Shown: positions 49,891 to 58,322, numbered from the stretch's first letter. The stretch is 64,000 nt of DNA from Shinella sp. XGS7 (GCF_020535565.1 NZ_CP084758.1:1391501-1455500), one strand, 5' to 3'. Numbers and translations are program-made. Notes: a model not told the origin generated them from the letters alone.

Positions 49891-50454
49891 TCAGCAGGGC
49901 TTGGGCAGGGGCTGGGTGCTGGCGGGCTGGCGCTGCATCAGCAGCGGGCCCAGCAGGCGGCGGCCGTCGGGCGCCTGCAGCTCCAGCAGCAGGGCGCTGG
50001 GCTCGGGCGCCTCGCGCACCTGCAGGCGGTGGATCTCGGGCGTGGGGCTGGGCCGGCCGTTCTGCAGGCTGCCGAAGAAGGCGCCCTGGCCCTGGGCGTC
50101 CAGGCCCCAGTCACCCTCGAAGCGCTGGCGCGGGCAGCCGCCTTCCAGCACCACGGCGTCGCCCTCAAAGCGGGCCACGAAGTCGGCCGCGGCCACGCTG
50201 CCCACGCTGGCGAACCAGACCGGCTGGGTGCCGCCGCGGTTCTGGTTGTTGCCCCCCATGGGCGGGTTGCCGTTGCAGGCCAGGCGTTCGGCCCAGGGGG
50301 TGTTGCAGACCGGCGCCGGCGTGGCGCCGGCCAGGGCCAGATAGTCGGTGTTGTCCGGGCCGGTGCCGGTGCCGACGGTGCCGGGGCCGCAGGCGGCCAG
50401 GGAGAGCAGGGCGGCCAGCACGGCGCCGGCCAGCCAGGGGAAACGGGGGCTCAT
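49891..50454 (-). CDS. Hypothetical lipoprotein
   Basis: A 187-residue protein with a lipobox signal (SLAACGPG, Cys near 22), then a region with four cysteines (VCNTPWAERLACNG, later GGCPRQRFEGDWG) and no recognised domain. It is translationally coupled (ATGA) to the DUF6502 gene upstream, so the two likely act together. Function is unknown; a periplasmic or outer-membrane-anchored accessory is the most that can be said. Confidence 0.65.
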   Translation of the reverse strand: MSPRFPWLAGAVLAALLSLAACGPGTVGTGTGPDNTDYLALAGATPAPVCNTPWAERLACNGNPPMGGNNQNRGGTQPVWFASVGSVAAADFVARFEGDAVVLEGGCPRQRFEGDWGLDAQGQGAFFGSLQNGRPSPTPEIHRLQVREAPEPSALLLELQAPDGRRLLGPLLMQRQPASTQPLPKPC

Positions 50455-51272
50455 GATCGGGGTTCCTGGTCTTGCGAATAGAAGTACACGCCGAAGCGGG
50501 CGCGCTGGTTGCGTTGCTCCACCGGCGCCTCGCGGGCATCGGTGTCGAATCGGGTCTGGGCTTCCTGCATCACCGACTTGAAGGCCTTGAGCCAGGCCTG
50601 CTTGGCCGCGATATGCAGCTGCTCCACGGAGTGGGGCGTGATCTCGTCCACGAAGATGGACTGCTCCAGAAAGTTGCGCTCGCCCATCAGGTTCAGGCCG
50701 GCGGCGGCGGCGTGGTCGTGCAGATTGTCGGCATAGACCCAGCTCATCTCGGTCAGGCCGTGGCGGGGCGCAAAGCCTTCGGCCTTGAGCGAGACCAGGC
50801 CCTCGTTGGGGTCCAGGCTCACCACGCCCAGGCGCAGCATCTCGTCCAGCACGGCGCGGGGGCGCACGTCCTGGCTGACCTCGGCCACCAGCTTGTCGAA
50901 ACCGGGGCTGCTGCGCGGCAGCACGCGCGGACGGCCTTCGGCGTCCAGGTATTCGGCCTCGTGCATCCAGCGCGCCGCCACCTGGGCGGCCAGGCCCAGG
51001 GGCTGCTGGGGTTCCACGGCCGGCTCGCTGGCCGCGCCCCGGGTGAGGCTGCGCACATCGCGGCGGTGCACGCCCGAGAGCAGGCTCAGGGCGCTGTCGG
51101 TCTGGGCCATGCCGCGCTCGCGCAGCTCCTGCTGGGCCGCGGCCAGGAACTCGCTCTTGAGCGCCTGGGCAAAGGCCGGATAGGCCACGCCATGGCGTAT
51201 CAGCAGGCGCGCCAGCGGCCGCATGACGCGCAGCACGCTGGTGAGCACGAGAGTGGCGGTGGAGGAATTCAT
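50451..51272 (-). CDS. DUF6502 family protein
   Basis: A 273-residue cytoplasmic protein with no signal peptide. The N-terminal part (TSVLRVMRPLARLLIRHGVAYPAFAQALK, then HRRDVRSLTRG) looks like a helix-turn-helix-containing DUF6502 protein, so DNA binding is plausible. Such genes often lie beside lipoprotein or carboxypeptidase-like genes of unknown role, as here. A double palindrome lies in its divergent promoter region (51335-51365). Confidence 0.7.
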   Translation of the reverse strand: MNSSTATLVLTSVLRVMRPLARLLIRHGVAYPAFAQALKSEFLAAAQQELRERGMAQTDSALSLLSGVHRRDVRSLTRGAASEPAVEPQQPLGLAAQVAARWMHEAEYLDAEGRPRVLPRSSPGFDKLVAEVSQDVRPRAVLDEMLRLGVVSLDPNEGLVSLKAEGFAPRHGLTEMSWVYADNLHDHAAAAGLNLMGERNFLEQSIFVDEITPHSVEQLHIAAKQAWLKAFKSVMQEAQTRFDTDAREAPVEQRNQRARFGVYFYSQDQEPRS

Positions 51273-51334
51273 GGCGCGGACTGTATCGGGCGGGACGGAT
51301 CCCGCAGCCGGGTGCTTGACCGTGGCTCGGAAGT

Positions 51335-51365
51335 TGTGGGATATTTTCCCACATTGTTCGAACAA
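51335..51365. promoter_or_regulatory. Two abutting palindromes in a divergent promoter
   Basis: TGTGGGATATTTTCCCACA (51335-51353, perfect 7-5-7 inverted repeat) is followed immediately by TTGTTCGAACAA (51354-51365, perfect). The region lies between the DUF6502 gene and the PrcB-like lipoprotein gene and looks like a pair of operators, possibly for the DUF6502 protein itself. Confidence 0.6.
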
Positions 51366-51410
51366 ACTTCAACCGAGTCATGCGGCACGAGGGCCGCGGA
51401 GGGGATTGCG

Positions 51411-52715
51411 ATGGGAGTCATCCAGAGAAGAGGGCGGGCCACGGCCTGGGCCCTGGGCATGGTGCTGCTGGGCTGCGGCGGGGGCGGGGAGCCTGAGGAG
51501 GCAGCCCGGCTGCGGCTCAGCGGCACCGCCGCCACGGGCCTGGCCCTGGCGCAGGCCCAGATCACGGCCAAATGCCAGCGCGGCCAGGGCAGCGCCACCA
51601 GCCTGGCCGACGGCAGCTACAGCCTGCAGATCCCGGAGGGCGGCCTGCCCTGCGTGCTGCAGGCCCAGCCGGCCGATGGCAGCGCGGCCCTGTATTCGCT
51701 GGCCGTGGGCGAGGGCGGCCAGGCGGTGGCGAACCTGACGCCGCTGAGCGATTGGGTCACGGTGCGGGTGGCGCGCGGCGAGGCCAGCGGCCTCTTCGAT
51801 CGCTTCGATGCCACGGCCGCGGCACGCCTGAACCGCGACCGGGTGGGCGCGGCCCAGGCCGATGTGCGCAGCCTGCTGGCGGGCGTGGCCGATCTGCGCG
51901 GGGTGGCCGATCTGGTGTCCACCCCGCTGCGCGCCGCCACCCCGGCCCAGCCGGCCGCGGGCGATGCCCAGGACCGCATGCTGGACGAGATCAAGAAGCG
52001 CGTGGGGGCCGAGCATCGCGGCCAGCTGCGTGCCGCCCTGGCCAGCGGCAGCCAGCCTGCCGACCCCGGCAACGGCAGCTTCACGCCCACGCTCAGCCTG
52101 GAGCCGCGCGAGCTGCAGCTGGAGCCCGGCGCCAGCCGCCTGCTGATGGCCGAGCTCAACTACCCCAAGGGCCAGGTGCCGCTGCGCCGCCCCGTCAGCT
52201 GGAAACTGCTGGACGCCAACGGCGGCAAGGTGGATGCGGTCACCGGCCTCTACCAGGCGCCCGACAAGCCGGGCAGCTACCGTGTGCGTGCCACCCGCGA
52301 GGACCATCCCCAGGTGGGCGCCGAGCTGCGCATCACCGTCCTGCCTTTTCGCACCCTGGAGCAGAGCGCCCATTCCGGCATCCGTGTGGCGCAGAACCTG
52401 GTGATCCGTGACGCCTCGGCCTGGGCCGAGCTCTGGGGCCGCCATGTGGCCGGCCAGAACCCGGCGCCGGCCTTGCCGGCCCTGGATTTCAGCAAGGAGA
52501 TGGTGCTGGCCCTGTTCGCCGGGCCCAAGAGCCATGCCTGCTACGGCCTGCAGATGCTGGAGCTGCGCGAGCAGGCCGGGCGCTGGCAGGCGGTCTATCG
52601 CGAGACCCAGCCGGCCGCCGGCCAGCCCTGCCCCACGGCCCAGGGCAGCCCGGCCCTGATGCTGCGCCTGCCGCGCAGCGCCCAGCCGGTGGACTTTGTG
52701 GCCAAGCCCGGCTGA
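51411..52715 (+). CDS. Lipoprotein with Ig-like region and PrcB-like C-terminal domain
   Basis: A 434-residue protein opening with a lipobox signal (LLGCGGGG, Cys about 22). An N-terminal carboxypeptidase-regulatory-like segment, an Ig/Big-like region (about 210-305, with LEPGASRLLMAELN and the GSYRVRAT strand) and a C-terminal domain (about 315-430: VIRDASAWAELWGRH, then MVLALFAGPKSHACYGLQMLEL) resembling PrcB are seen. PrcB-type domains occur in protease-complex subunits; no protease gene is adjacent. It is divergent from the DUF6502 gene across the double palindrome. Confidence 0.65.
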   Translation: MGVIQRRGRATAWALGMVLLGCGGGGEPEEAARLRLSGTAATGLALAQAQITAKCQRGQGSATSLADGSYSLQIPEGGLPCVLQAQPADGSAALYSLAVGEGGQAVANLTPLSDWVTVRVARGEASGLFDRFDATAAARLNRDRVGAAQADVRSLLAGVADLRGVADLVSTPLRAATPAQPAAGDAQDRMLDEIKKRVGAEHRGQLRAALASGSQPADPGNGSFTPTLSLEPRELQLEPGASRLLMAELNYPKGQVPLRRPVSWKLLDANGGKVDAVTGLYQAPDKPGSYRVRATREDHPQVGAELRITVLPFRTLEQSAHSGIRVAQNLVIRDASAWAELWGRHVAGQNPAPALPALDFSKEMVLALFAGPKSHACYGLQMLELREQAGRWQAVYRETQPAAGQPCPTAQGSPALMLRLPRSAQPVDFVAKPG

Positions 52716-52785
52716 GAGCACCGGGGCGGCCGACCGGCTGTGCTGGTCGGGCAGGCAATACAGTTGAGAGGGCTGTCGCTCCGAC

Positions 52786-52807
52786 TGTATCGGTTCTGTA
52801 CTGGTGG
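52786..52807 (+). promoter_or_regulatory. Putative MocR operator upstream of the racemase gene
   Basis: TGTATCGGTTCTGTACTGGT plus GG, 20 of 22 identical to the segment before the MocR gene. It has direct repeats CTGTAT and CTGTAC ten to eleven bases apart, with an inverted ATACAG at 52758-52763. A TAGACT -10-like box follows at 52814. Confidence 0.7.
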
Positions 52808-52900
52808 CTGTCCTAGACTGGACCCGTGACTGCCCACCCCGCCCCTGCCGCTGTTGTTGCCCCAGCCCGCGCCCCCGCCGCTGAGACGGCGGGGCCTGCC

Positions 52901-53641
52901 ATGCGCTTGCTGGGCATCCTGGGCGGCATGAGCTGGGAATCCAGCGCCTACCTCTACCAGCTGCTCAACCGCGGCGTGGCCGCGCGCCTGGGCGGCCTGC
53001 ACAGCGCCCGCCTGCTGCTGCACAGCGTGGACTTCGCCGAGATCGAGCGCCTGCAGCGCGCGGGCGACTGGGCCGGCGCGGCCGCCCTGCTGGGCCGCGC
53101 CGCCGCTGGGCTCAAGGCGGCGGGGGCCGAGGCCCTGCTGATCGCCACCAACACCATGCACAAGGTGGCCGACCCGGTGCAAGCCCTGGGCGGCCTGCCC
53201 CTGATCCATATCGTGGACGCCACGGCCGCCGCCCTGCGCAGCGCGGGCCTGAGCCGCGCCGGCCTGCTGGCCACCCGCTACACCATGGAGCAGGACTTCT
53301 ACCGCGAGCGCATGGCGCGCCAGGGCATCGAGCTCATCGTGCCCGGCCCCGCCGCCCGCGACGAGGTGCACCGCATCATCTTCGAAGAGCTGTGCCGCGG
53401 CCGCATCCTGGCCGCCTCGCGCGAGTTCTACAGCGAGCAGGTCCTCGCCCTGGCCGAGGCCGGCGCCCAGGCCGTGATCCTGGGCTGCACCGAGGTGGGC
53501 CTGCTGCTGGACCCGGATCAGGCCGGCCCTGTGCCGCTCTTCGACAGCACCCGCCTGCAGGCCGAGGCCGCCCTGGACTGGATGCTGGGCCCGGCTGCGC
53601 CACAATCGACCGCATCCACAGGAGACATTTCCCCATCATGA
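52901..53641 (+). CDS. Aspartate/glutamate racemase family protein
   Basis: A 246-residue member of the Asp/Glu racemase superfamily (YgeA-like), opening MRLLGILGGMSWESS. Thr83 in ATNTMHK and Cys196 in ILGCTEVG occupy the positions of Thr83/Cys197 of the E. coli L-Asp/Glu-specific racemase. That agreement in numbering supports ATG 52901 over GTG 52826, which would add a Pro/Ala-rich tail. Racemisation of aspartate or glutamate or a related amino acid is expected. It is the first gene of the run to 58265, behind the MocR motif, and its stop overlaps the aminotransferase start. Confidence 0.82.
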   Translation: MRLLGILGGMSWESSAYLYQLLNRGVAARLGGLHSARLLLHSVDFAEIERLQRAGDWAGAAALLGRAAAGLKAAGAEALLIATNTMHKVADPVQALGGLPLIHIVDATAAALRSAGLSRAGLLATRYTMEQDFYRERMARQGIELIVPGPAARDEVHRIIFEELCRGRILAASREFYSEQVLALAEAGAQAVILGCTEVGLLLDPDQAGPVPLFDSTRLQAEAALDWMLGPAAPQSTASTGDISPS

Positions 53642-54849
53642 CTACCGTCTGGCAGCAGGCGCGCCGCGCCGCGCGCATGAACCCTTCCATCATCCGCGAG
53701 ATCCTCAAGGTCACCGAAAAGCCGGGCGTGCTGTCCATGGCCGGCGGCCTGCCCTCGGCGGACACCTTCCCGGTCGAGGCCATCCGCGCCGCCTGCGACC
53801 GCGTGCTGAGCCAGAACGCCGAGCAGGCCCTGCAGTACGCTTCCAGCGAGGGCTTCGCGCCGCTGCGCGAATGGGTGGCCGACAAGGTGGCCAGCCTGGG
53901 CCTGAAGGCCGCGCCCGACCAGGTGCTGATCACCAGCGGTTCCCAGCAGGGCCTGGACCTGGTGGGCAAGATCCTCTGCGATGCCGGCGCCCCGGTGGCG
54001 GTGGAAACGCCCACCTATCTGGGCGCGCTGCAGGCCTTCACGCCCTTCGAGCCCCTGTTCACCAGCCTGGCCAGCGATGGCGAGGGCGTGCGCCCCGAGG
54101 CCTTCGATCGCCTGGGCCATGACGCGCCCGGCACCCGCTTCGCCTATCTGCTGCCCAACTACCAGAACCCCACCGGCCGCGTGATGGGCCAGGCGCGCCG
54201 CGAGGCCGTGGTGGAATCGGCCCGCCGCGCCGGCGTGCCCATCGTCGAGGACAACCCCTATGGCGATCTGTGGTTCGACCAGCCGCCGCCGGCCTCGCTC
54301 TCTTCGCTGTGGCCCGAGGGCTCGGTCTATCTGGGCTCCTTTTCCAAGGTGCTGACCCCGGGCTTCCGCCTGGGCTATATCGTGGCGCCGCGCGAGCTCT
54401 ACCCCAAGCTGCTGCAGGCCAAGCAGGCGGCCGATCTACACACCCCGGGCTTCAACCAGCGTGTGGTGCACGAGGTCATCAAGAACGGCTTCCTGGACCA
54501 GCATGTGCCCAGCATCCGTGCCTTGTACAAGGCCAACCGCGATGCCATGGCCGAGGCCCTGCGCCAGCACCTGCCCGCCGGTTGCGAATGGGAAAGCCCG
54601 GCCGGCGGCATGTTCTTCTGGATCCGCCTGCCCGAGGGCCTGGACGCCATGGCCCTGCTGGAGCGCGCGGTGGAGGCCGGCGTGGCCTATGTGCCCGGCG
54701 CCGCCTTCTACGCCCAGCAGCCCGATCCGCGCGCCCTGCGCCTGTCCTTCGTGACCCTGACCCCGGGCCTGATCGCCGAGGGCGTGGCCATCCTGGGCCG
54801 GGTGCTGCACGAGGCCCTGGCCGAGGCCGCCGTCGAGCCCACGCCCTGA
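53638..54849 (+). CDS. PLP-dependent aminotransferase (LysN-like)
   Basis: A 403-residue fold-type I aminotransferase without DNA-binding domain. Blocks include VLSMAGGLPSADTFP, LITSGSQQGLDLVGK, LPNYQNPTGR and the PLP lysine Lys237 in YLGSFSKVLTPGFRLGY. It resembles 2-aminoadipate/alpha-amino acid aminotransferases (LysN, also aromatic or branched). It overlaps the racemase by ATGA and the GNAT gene by one base (TGATG), so the three are coupled. The substrate is unknown; racemase plus transaminase could interconvert D- and L-amino acids. Confidence 0.9.
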   Translation: MTTVWQQARRAARMNPSIIREILKVTEKPGVLSMAGGLPSADTFPVEAIRAACDRVLSQNAEQALQYASSEGFAPLREWVADKVASLGLKAAPDQVLITSGSQQGLDLVGKILCDAGAPVAVETPTYLGALQAFTPFEPLFTSLASDGEGVRPEAFDRLGHDAPGTRFAYLLPNYQNPTGRVMGQARREAVVESARRAGVPIVEDNPYGDLWFDQPPPASLSSLWPEGSVYLGSFSKVLTPGFRLGYIVAPRELYPKLLQAKQAADLHTPGFNQRVVHEVIKNGFLDQHVPSIRALYKANRDAMAEALRQHLPAGCEWESPAGGMFFWIRLPEGLDAMALLERAVEAGVAYVPGAAFYAQQPDPRALRLSFVTLTPGLIAEGVAILGRVLHEALAEAAVEPTP

Positions 54850-55283
54850 TGGCCGCGCAGCGCACGGTCGCCTCGGACTGGGACCAGGCCGACCTGGACC
54901 TGATCCACGCCGAGCTCGCGCGCTGCTACTGGTGCGAGGGCATCCCGCGCGCCACGGTGGAGCGGGCCATGCGTGGCTCGCTCAACTTCCTGCTGCGCGA
55001 GGACGGCGCCCTGGTGGGCTATGCCCGCGTGATCAGTGATCGCGCCACCTTCGCCTACCTCTGCGATGTCTTCGTGCTGGAGGCCTGCCGGGGCCGCGGC
55101 CTGGGTGACTGGCTGATCGCCCAGGTGCTGGCCCATCCCGAGCTGCAAGGGCTGCGCCGCTTCTCGCTCTTCACGCGCGATGCCCATGCCCTCTATGCCC
55201 GCCACGGCTTCACGCCCCTGGCCGCGCCCGACCGCGGCATGGAGATCGTGCGGCCGGGCCTGTATCTGCGCCCGGGCGCCTGA
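54849..55283 (+). CDS. GNAT-family N-acetyltransferase
   Basis: A 144-residue acetyltransferase with the acetyl-CoA binding pattern LCDVFVLEACRGRGLGDWLIAQVL (the RGxGxG core) and C-terminal LYARHGFTPL. It overlaps the aminotransferase stop by one base (TGATG), which suggests a functional link, possibly acetylation of an amino acid or amine produced by the upstream enzymes. The actual acceptor is unknown. Confidence 0.88.
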   Translation: MAAQRTVASDWDQADLDLIHAELARCYWCEGIPRATVERAMRGSLNFLLREDGALVGYARVISDRATFAYLCDVFVLEACRGRGLGDWLIAQVLAHPELQGLRRFSLFTRDAHALYARHGFTPLAAPDRGMEIVRPGLYLRPGA

Positions 55284-55319
55284 TCGCTCCCCTTTCTCTT
55301 CCGACCTGACACCCCTGCC

Positions 55320-56162
55320 ATGAGCCTGCTGCGCCGCTTTCTGCAAGTCGATGTCTTCACAGCCGAGCCGCTCAAGGGCAATGCCCTGGCCGTGGTGGTG
55401 GATGGGGCGGGGCTCAGCGAGGAGGCGATGGCGGCCTTTGCGCGCTGGACCAATCTCTCCGAGACCACTTTTTTGCTGCCGCCCACGGACCCGGCGGCGG
55501 ACTACCGTGTGCGCATCTTCACGCCCGGCGGCGAGCTGCCCTTCGCGGGCCATCCCACCCTGGGCTCGGCCTATGCCTGGTTGTCCAGCGGTGGCGATCC
55601 CAAGAAGCCGGGCCAGCTGTTGCAGGAATGCGGCATCGGCCTGGTGAAGCTGCGGCGCGAGGGCTCGCGTCTGGCCTTTGCCGCGCCGCCGCTGCGCCGC
55701 TCCGGTCCGGTGCAGGGGGCCGCGCTGCGCGAGCAGGTGCTGCGCTCGCTGCGCCTGAGTGAGGCCGAGCTGCTGGACCTGGTCTGGGTGGACAACGGCC
55801 CGGGCTGGATGGCCGCCCGCCTGGCCGATGCCGCCCGCGTGCTGGCCCTGGCGCCCGACTATGTGGCCATGCAGGGCCTCAAGCTGGGCGTGGTGGGCGC
55901 CTATCCGGAGGGCGCACCCGAGCAGTTCGAGGTGCGCGCCTTTGTGCCGGACCTGGGCGTGCCCGAGGACCCGGTCACCGGCAGCCTGAATGCCGGCCTG
56001 GCCCTGTGGCTGCAGGGCGCCGGCCTGGCGCCGGATCGCTACACGGCCGCCCAGGGCGCGGCCCTGGGACGCGCCGGCCGCATCCATGTGCTGCGCGAGG
56101 GGGATCAGACCTGGATCGGCGGCGAGGTGCAGCCCCTGATCCACGGTCAGGTGCGGCTCTGA
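55320..56162 (+). CDS. PhzF-family isomerase-like protein
   Basis: A 280-residue protein of the diaminopimelate-epimerase-like PhzF family. VDVFTAEPLKGNALAVVVDG near the N-terminus, NLSETTFLLPP with the catalytic-type glutamate, and FAGHPTLGSA and DPVTGSLNAGLA are diagnostic. Family members isomerise or epimerise small metabolites; most have unknown substrates. It follows the GNAT gene by 36 bases on the same strand. Confidence 0.88.
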   Translation: MSLLRRFLQVDVFTAEPLKGNALAVVVDGAGLSEEAMAAFARWTNLSETTFLLPPTDPAADYRVRIFTPGGELPFAGHPTLGSAYAWLSSGGDPKKPGQLLQECGIGLVKLRREGSRLAFAAPPLRRSGPVQGAALREQVLRSLRLSEAELLDLVWVDNGPGWMAARLADAARVLALAPDYVAMQGLKLGVVGAYPEGAPEQFEVRAFVPDLGVPEDPVTGSLNAGLALWLQGAGLAPDRYTAAQGAALGRAGRIHVLREGDQTWIGGEVQPLIHGQVRL

Positions 56163-56205
56163 ATCACATGCGCCCGCAGGTCGGGCGCCTCAGGGGGAGA
56201 CGGGT

Positions 56206-56796
56206 TTGGATATCGATCATCTGGTGGTGGCGGCGCCCGATCTGGCCGCCGGTGTGGCCTGGTGCGAGCGCGTGCTGGGCGTGAGCCCGGCCCCGGGCGG
56301 CAGCCATGCCCTGATGGGCACGCACAACCGCCTGCTCAATATCAGCTCGGCGGTCTACCCGCGCTGCTATCTGGAGATCATCGCCATCGACCCGGCAGCG
56401 CCGGGGCCGGTGGGGCGCGCCCGCTGGTTCGATCTGGACCAGCCCGCCCTGCAGCAGGCCTTGCGCGAGCAGGGGCCGGGCCTGATCCATTGGGTGGCGC
56501 GCGTGGCCCAGATGGACGCCACCCTGGCCCAGATGCACAGCGAGGGCATCGATGCCGGCGAGCCGGTGGCGGCCGAGCGCGGCGATCTGCGCTGGCGCAT
56601 CGCGCTGCGCCAGGACGGCCGGCGCCTGCGCCGCGAAGGCCTGCCCACCCTGATCGAATGGGCCGCGGGCGGCCCGCATCCGGCCGATCGCCTGCCCGCC
56701 AGCGGCGTGAGCCTGCTGCGCTTCGAGGCGCGCGACGGGCTGAACGCCTGGCTGGACACGCCGCGCGGCGAGGTGCAGCTGAGCCTGCTGGCTTGA
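56206..56796 (+). CDS. VOC-family (glyoxalase-like) protein
   Basis: A 196-residue protein opening DIDHLVVAAPDLAAGVAWCERVLGVSP, a vicinal-oxygen-chelate fold start, with the internal NISSAVYPRCYLEIIAID strand. Metal ligands expected of VOC enzymes are only partly obvious (His4, Glu). The start is TTG 56206, with AGGGGGAGA just upstream. Possible roles are lyase or dioxygenase-like; the substrate is unknown. It lies between PhzF and AlaX in the same transcription unit. Confidence 0.72.
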   Translation: MDIDHLVVAAPDLAAGVAWCERVLGVSPAPGGSHALMGTHNRLLNISSAVYPRCYLEIIAIDPAAPGPVGRARWFDLDQPALQQALREQGPGLIHWVARVAQMDATLAQMHSEGIDAGEPVAAERGDLRWRIALRQDGRRLRREGLPTLIEWAAGGPHPADRLPASGVSLLRFEARDGLNAWLDTPRGEVQLSLLA

Positions 56797-56809
56797 ATGG
56801 CTTGAGGAG

Positions 56810-57547
56810 ATGAGTTTGAACCAGCCCACCCAGGACCTGTTTCGCGAGGACGCCCAGCTGCGTGAATGCAGCGCGGCCCTGCTGCGCGCGGATGAGCGCG
56901 GCCTGCTGCTGGACCGCACCGTCTTCTATCCCCTGGGCGGCGGCCAGGCCGGGGACGCCGGCTGGCTGCATCTGGCTGATGGCCGCGAGATTGCCATCGC
57001 CGACACCCGCAAGGGCGAGGGCGGCGAGATCCTGCATATCCCGGCGCCGGACGCCGTGCTGGACGGGCTGGTGCCGGGTCTTGCCCTGACCGCCCGCATC
57101 GACTGGGCGCGCCGCCATGCGCATATGCGCTTTCACACCGCCACCCACCTGCTCTGCGCCCTGGTGCCGCACCCGGTGGACGGCTGCTCCATCACGGCCG
57201 GCTATGCCCGCCTGGACTTCCATACCGCCGAGCCCCTGGACAAGGAGGCTCTGACGGCGGGCCTGGCCCGCCTGGTGGCCGGTGCCCATGCGGTGAGCCA
57301 CAGCTGGATCTCCGACGAGGAGCTGGACGCCAACCCCGGCCTGGTGCGCAGCATGAGCGTGCAGCCCCCGCGCGGCACGGGCCGGGTGCGGGTGCTCAAG
57401 ATCGAGGGCGTGGACCTGCAGCCCTGCGGCGGCACCCATGTGGCGAACACGGCCGAGATCGGCCCCGTGGTCGTCACCAAGATTGAAAAGAAATCGGCCA
57501 AGACCCGCAGGGTCGTGCTGGGCTTTGCCCAGCCCAGCGAAGCATGA
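56810..57547 (+). CDS. Alanyl-tRNA editing protein AlaX
   Basis: A 245-residue trans-editing domain homologous to the editing part of alanyl-tRNA synthetase. Zinc ligands are visible as HTATHLL (HxxxH) and CGGTH further on, and the N-terminus has FYPLGGGQAGDAG. It hydrolyses Ser- or Gly-tRNA-Ala. Its last dozen codons (AKTRRVVLGFAQ) coincide with a repeated DNA segment and an inverted repeat (57487-57560), so the natural C-terminus may have been altered. It starts 13 bases after the VOC gene with GAGGAG. Confidence 0.88.
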   Translation: MSLNQPTQDLFREDAQLRECSAALLRADERGLLLDRTVFYPLGGGQAGDAGWLHLADGREIAIADTRKGEGGEILHIPAPDAVLDGLVPGLALTARIDWARRHAHMRFHTATHLLCALVPHPVDGCSITAGYARLDFHTAEPLDKEALTAGLARLVAGAHAVSHSWISDEELDANPGLVRSMSVQPPRGTGRVRVLKIEGVDLQPCGGTHVANTAEIGPVVVTKIEKKSAKTRRVVLGFAQPSEA

Positions 57548-57646
57548 GGCCGATTTCTTTGGGGAACGCTCATATCGGCGCCGCCGATGTGAGCGGTCAC
57601 CAAAAGAGCTGCACCAAGACCCGCAGGGTCGTGCTGGGCTTCGCCC
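57487..57646. repeat. Composite repeat spanning the alaX stop and the gap to the GST gene
   Basis: Three nested structures are visible: a 13-base perfect inverted repeat AAAGAAATCGGCC (57487-57499)/GGCCGATTTCTTT (57548-57560); a 33-base direct repeat with one mismatch, 57498-57530 and 57614-57646, beginning CCAAGACCCGCAGGGTC; and a near-perfect 29-base palindrome CGCTCATATCGGCG-C-CGCCGATGTGAGCG (57567-57595). The alaX stop (57545-57547) lies inside, and the GST start follows immediately. It looks like an inserted palindromic repeat or a local duplication. Confidence 0.8.
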
Positions 57647-57647
57647 C

Positions 57648-58265
57648 ATGAGCGCGCTGAAAGTTCTGGGCCGGGCCGGCTCCATCAATGTGCGCAAGGT
57701 GCTGTGGACCTGTGTCGAGCTGGGGCTGGCGTTCGAGCGCGAGGAGCGCGACTGGCGCTCGCCCGAGTTTCTGGCGCTGAACCCCAACGGCATGATGCCG
57801 GTGCTGCTGGACGGACCGGACTTCGTGCTCTGGGAGAGCAACACCATCTGCCGCTATCTGGCCGGGCGCGAGGGGCGTGCGGACTTGCTGCCGGCCGCAC
57901 CGCGCGAACGCGCGCTGGTGGAGCGCTGGATGGACTGGCAGGCCACCGAGCTGAACAACAGCTGGCGCTACGCCTTCATGGGCCTGGTGCGCCAGAGCCC
58001 GGCCCATCAGGATGCGGCGCTGCAGCGCGCCGGCGTCGAGGGCTGGAACCGGCATATGGCCATGCTGGAGTCGCAGCTGCAAGCCACAGGCGGCTTTGTG
58101 GCCGGCCCGCGCTTCACGCTGGCCGATGTGGTGATCGGCCTCTCGACGCATCGCTGGCGCGCGGCGCCCATCGAGCGACCTGCTCTGCCGGCCGTCGAGG
58201 CCTACTACCAGCGCCTGTGCGAGCGGCCGGGCTTCATCGCTCACGGCCGCGACGCCGGCCCCTGA
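57648..58265 (+). CDS. Glutathione S-transferase family protein
   Basis: A 205-residue GST. The N-terminal thioredoxin fold has SINVRKVLWTCVELGLAFE with Ser12 as the candidate glutathione-activating residue and the cis-Pro/ESNTICRYLA motif; the helical domain follows with ADVVIGLSTHRWR. Start ATG 57648 is inside the downstream repeat copy. The glutathione biosynthesis genes gshA and gshB are elsewhere in the window. It is probably the last gene of the racemase run, though the repeat gap could separate it. Confidence 0.9.
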   Translation: MSALKVLGRAGSINVRKVLWTCVELGLAFEREERDWRSPEFLALNPNGMMPVLLDGPDFVLWESNTICRYLAGREGRADLLPAAPRERALVERWMDWQATELNNSWRYAFMGLVRQSPAHQDAALQRAGVEGWNRHMAMLESQLQATGGFVAGPRFTLADVVIGLSTHRWRAAPIERPALPAVEAYYQRLCERPGFIAHGRDAGP

Positions 58266-58322
58266 GGCCGGCGCGCCCCTCGCACGACGCCCGAGGATCC
58301 GGCTTTGCCGGTCCTACGGGTG

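Noticed and set aside
52901-53641. Inactive racemase because the first catalytic cysteine is missing
   Set aside because: Thr83 at that site is normal for the YgeA subgroup, and Cys196 is present.
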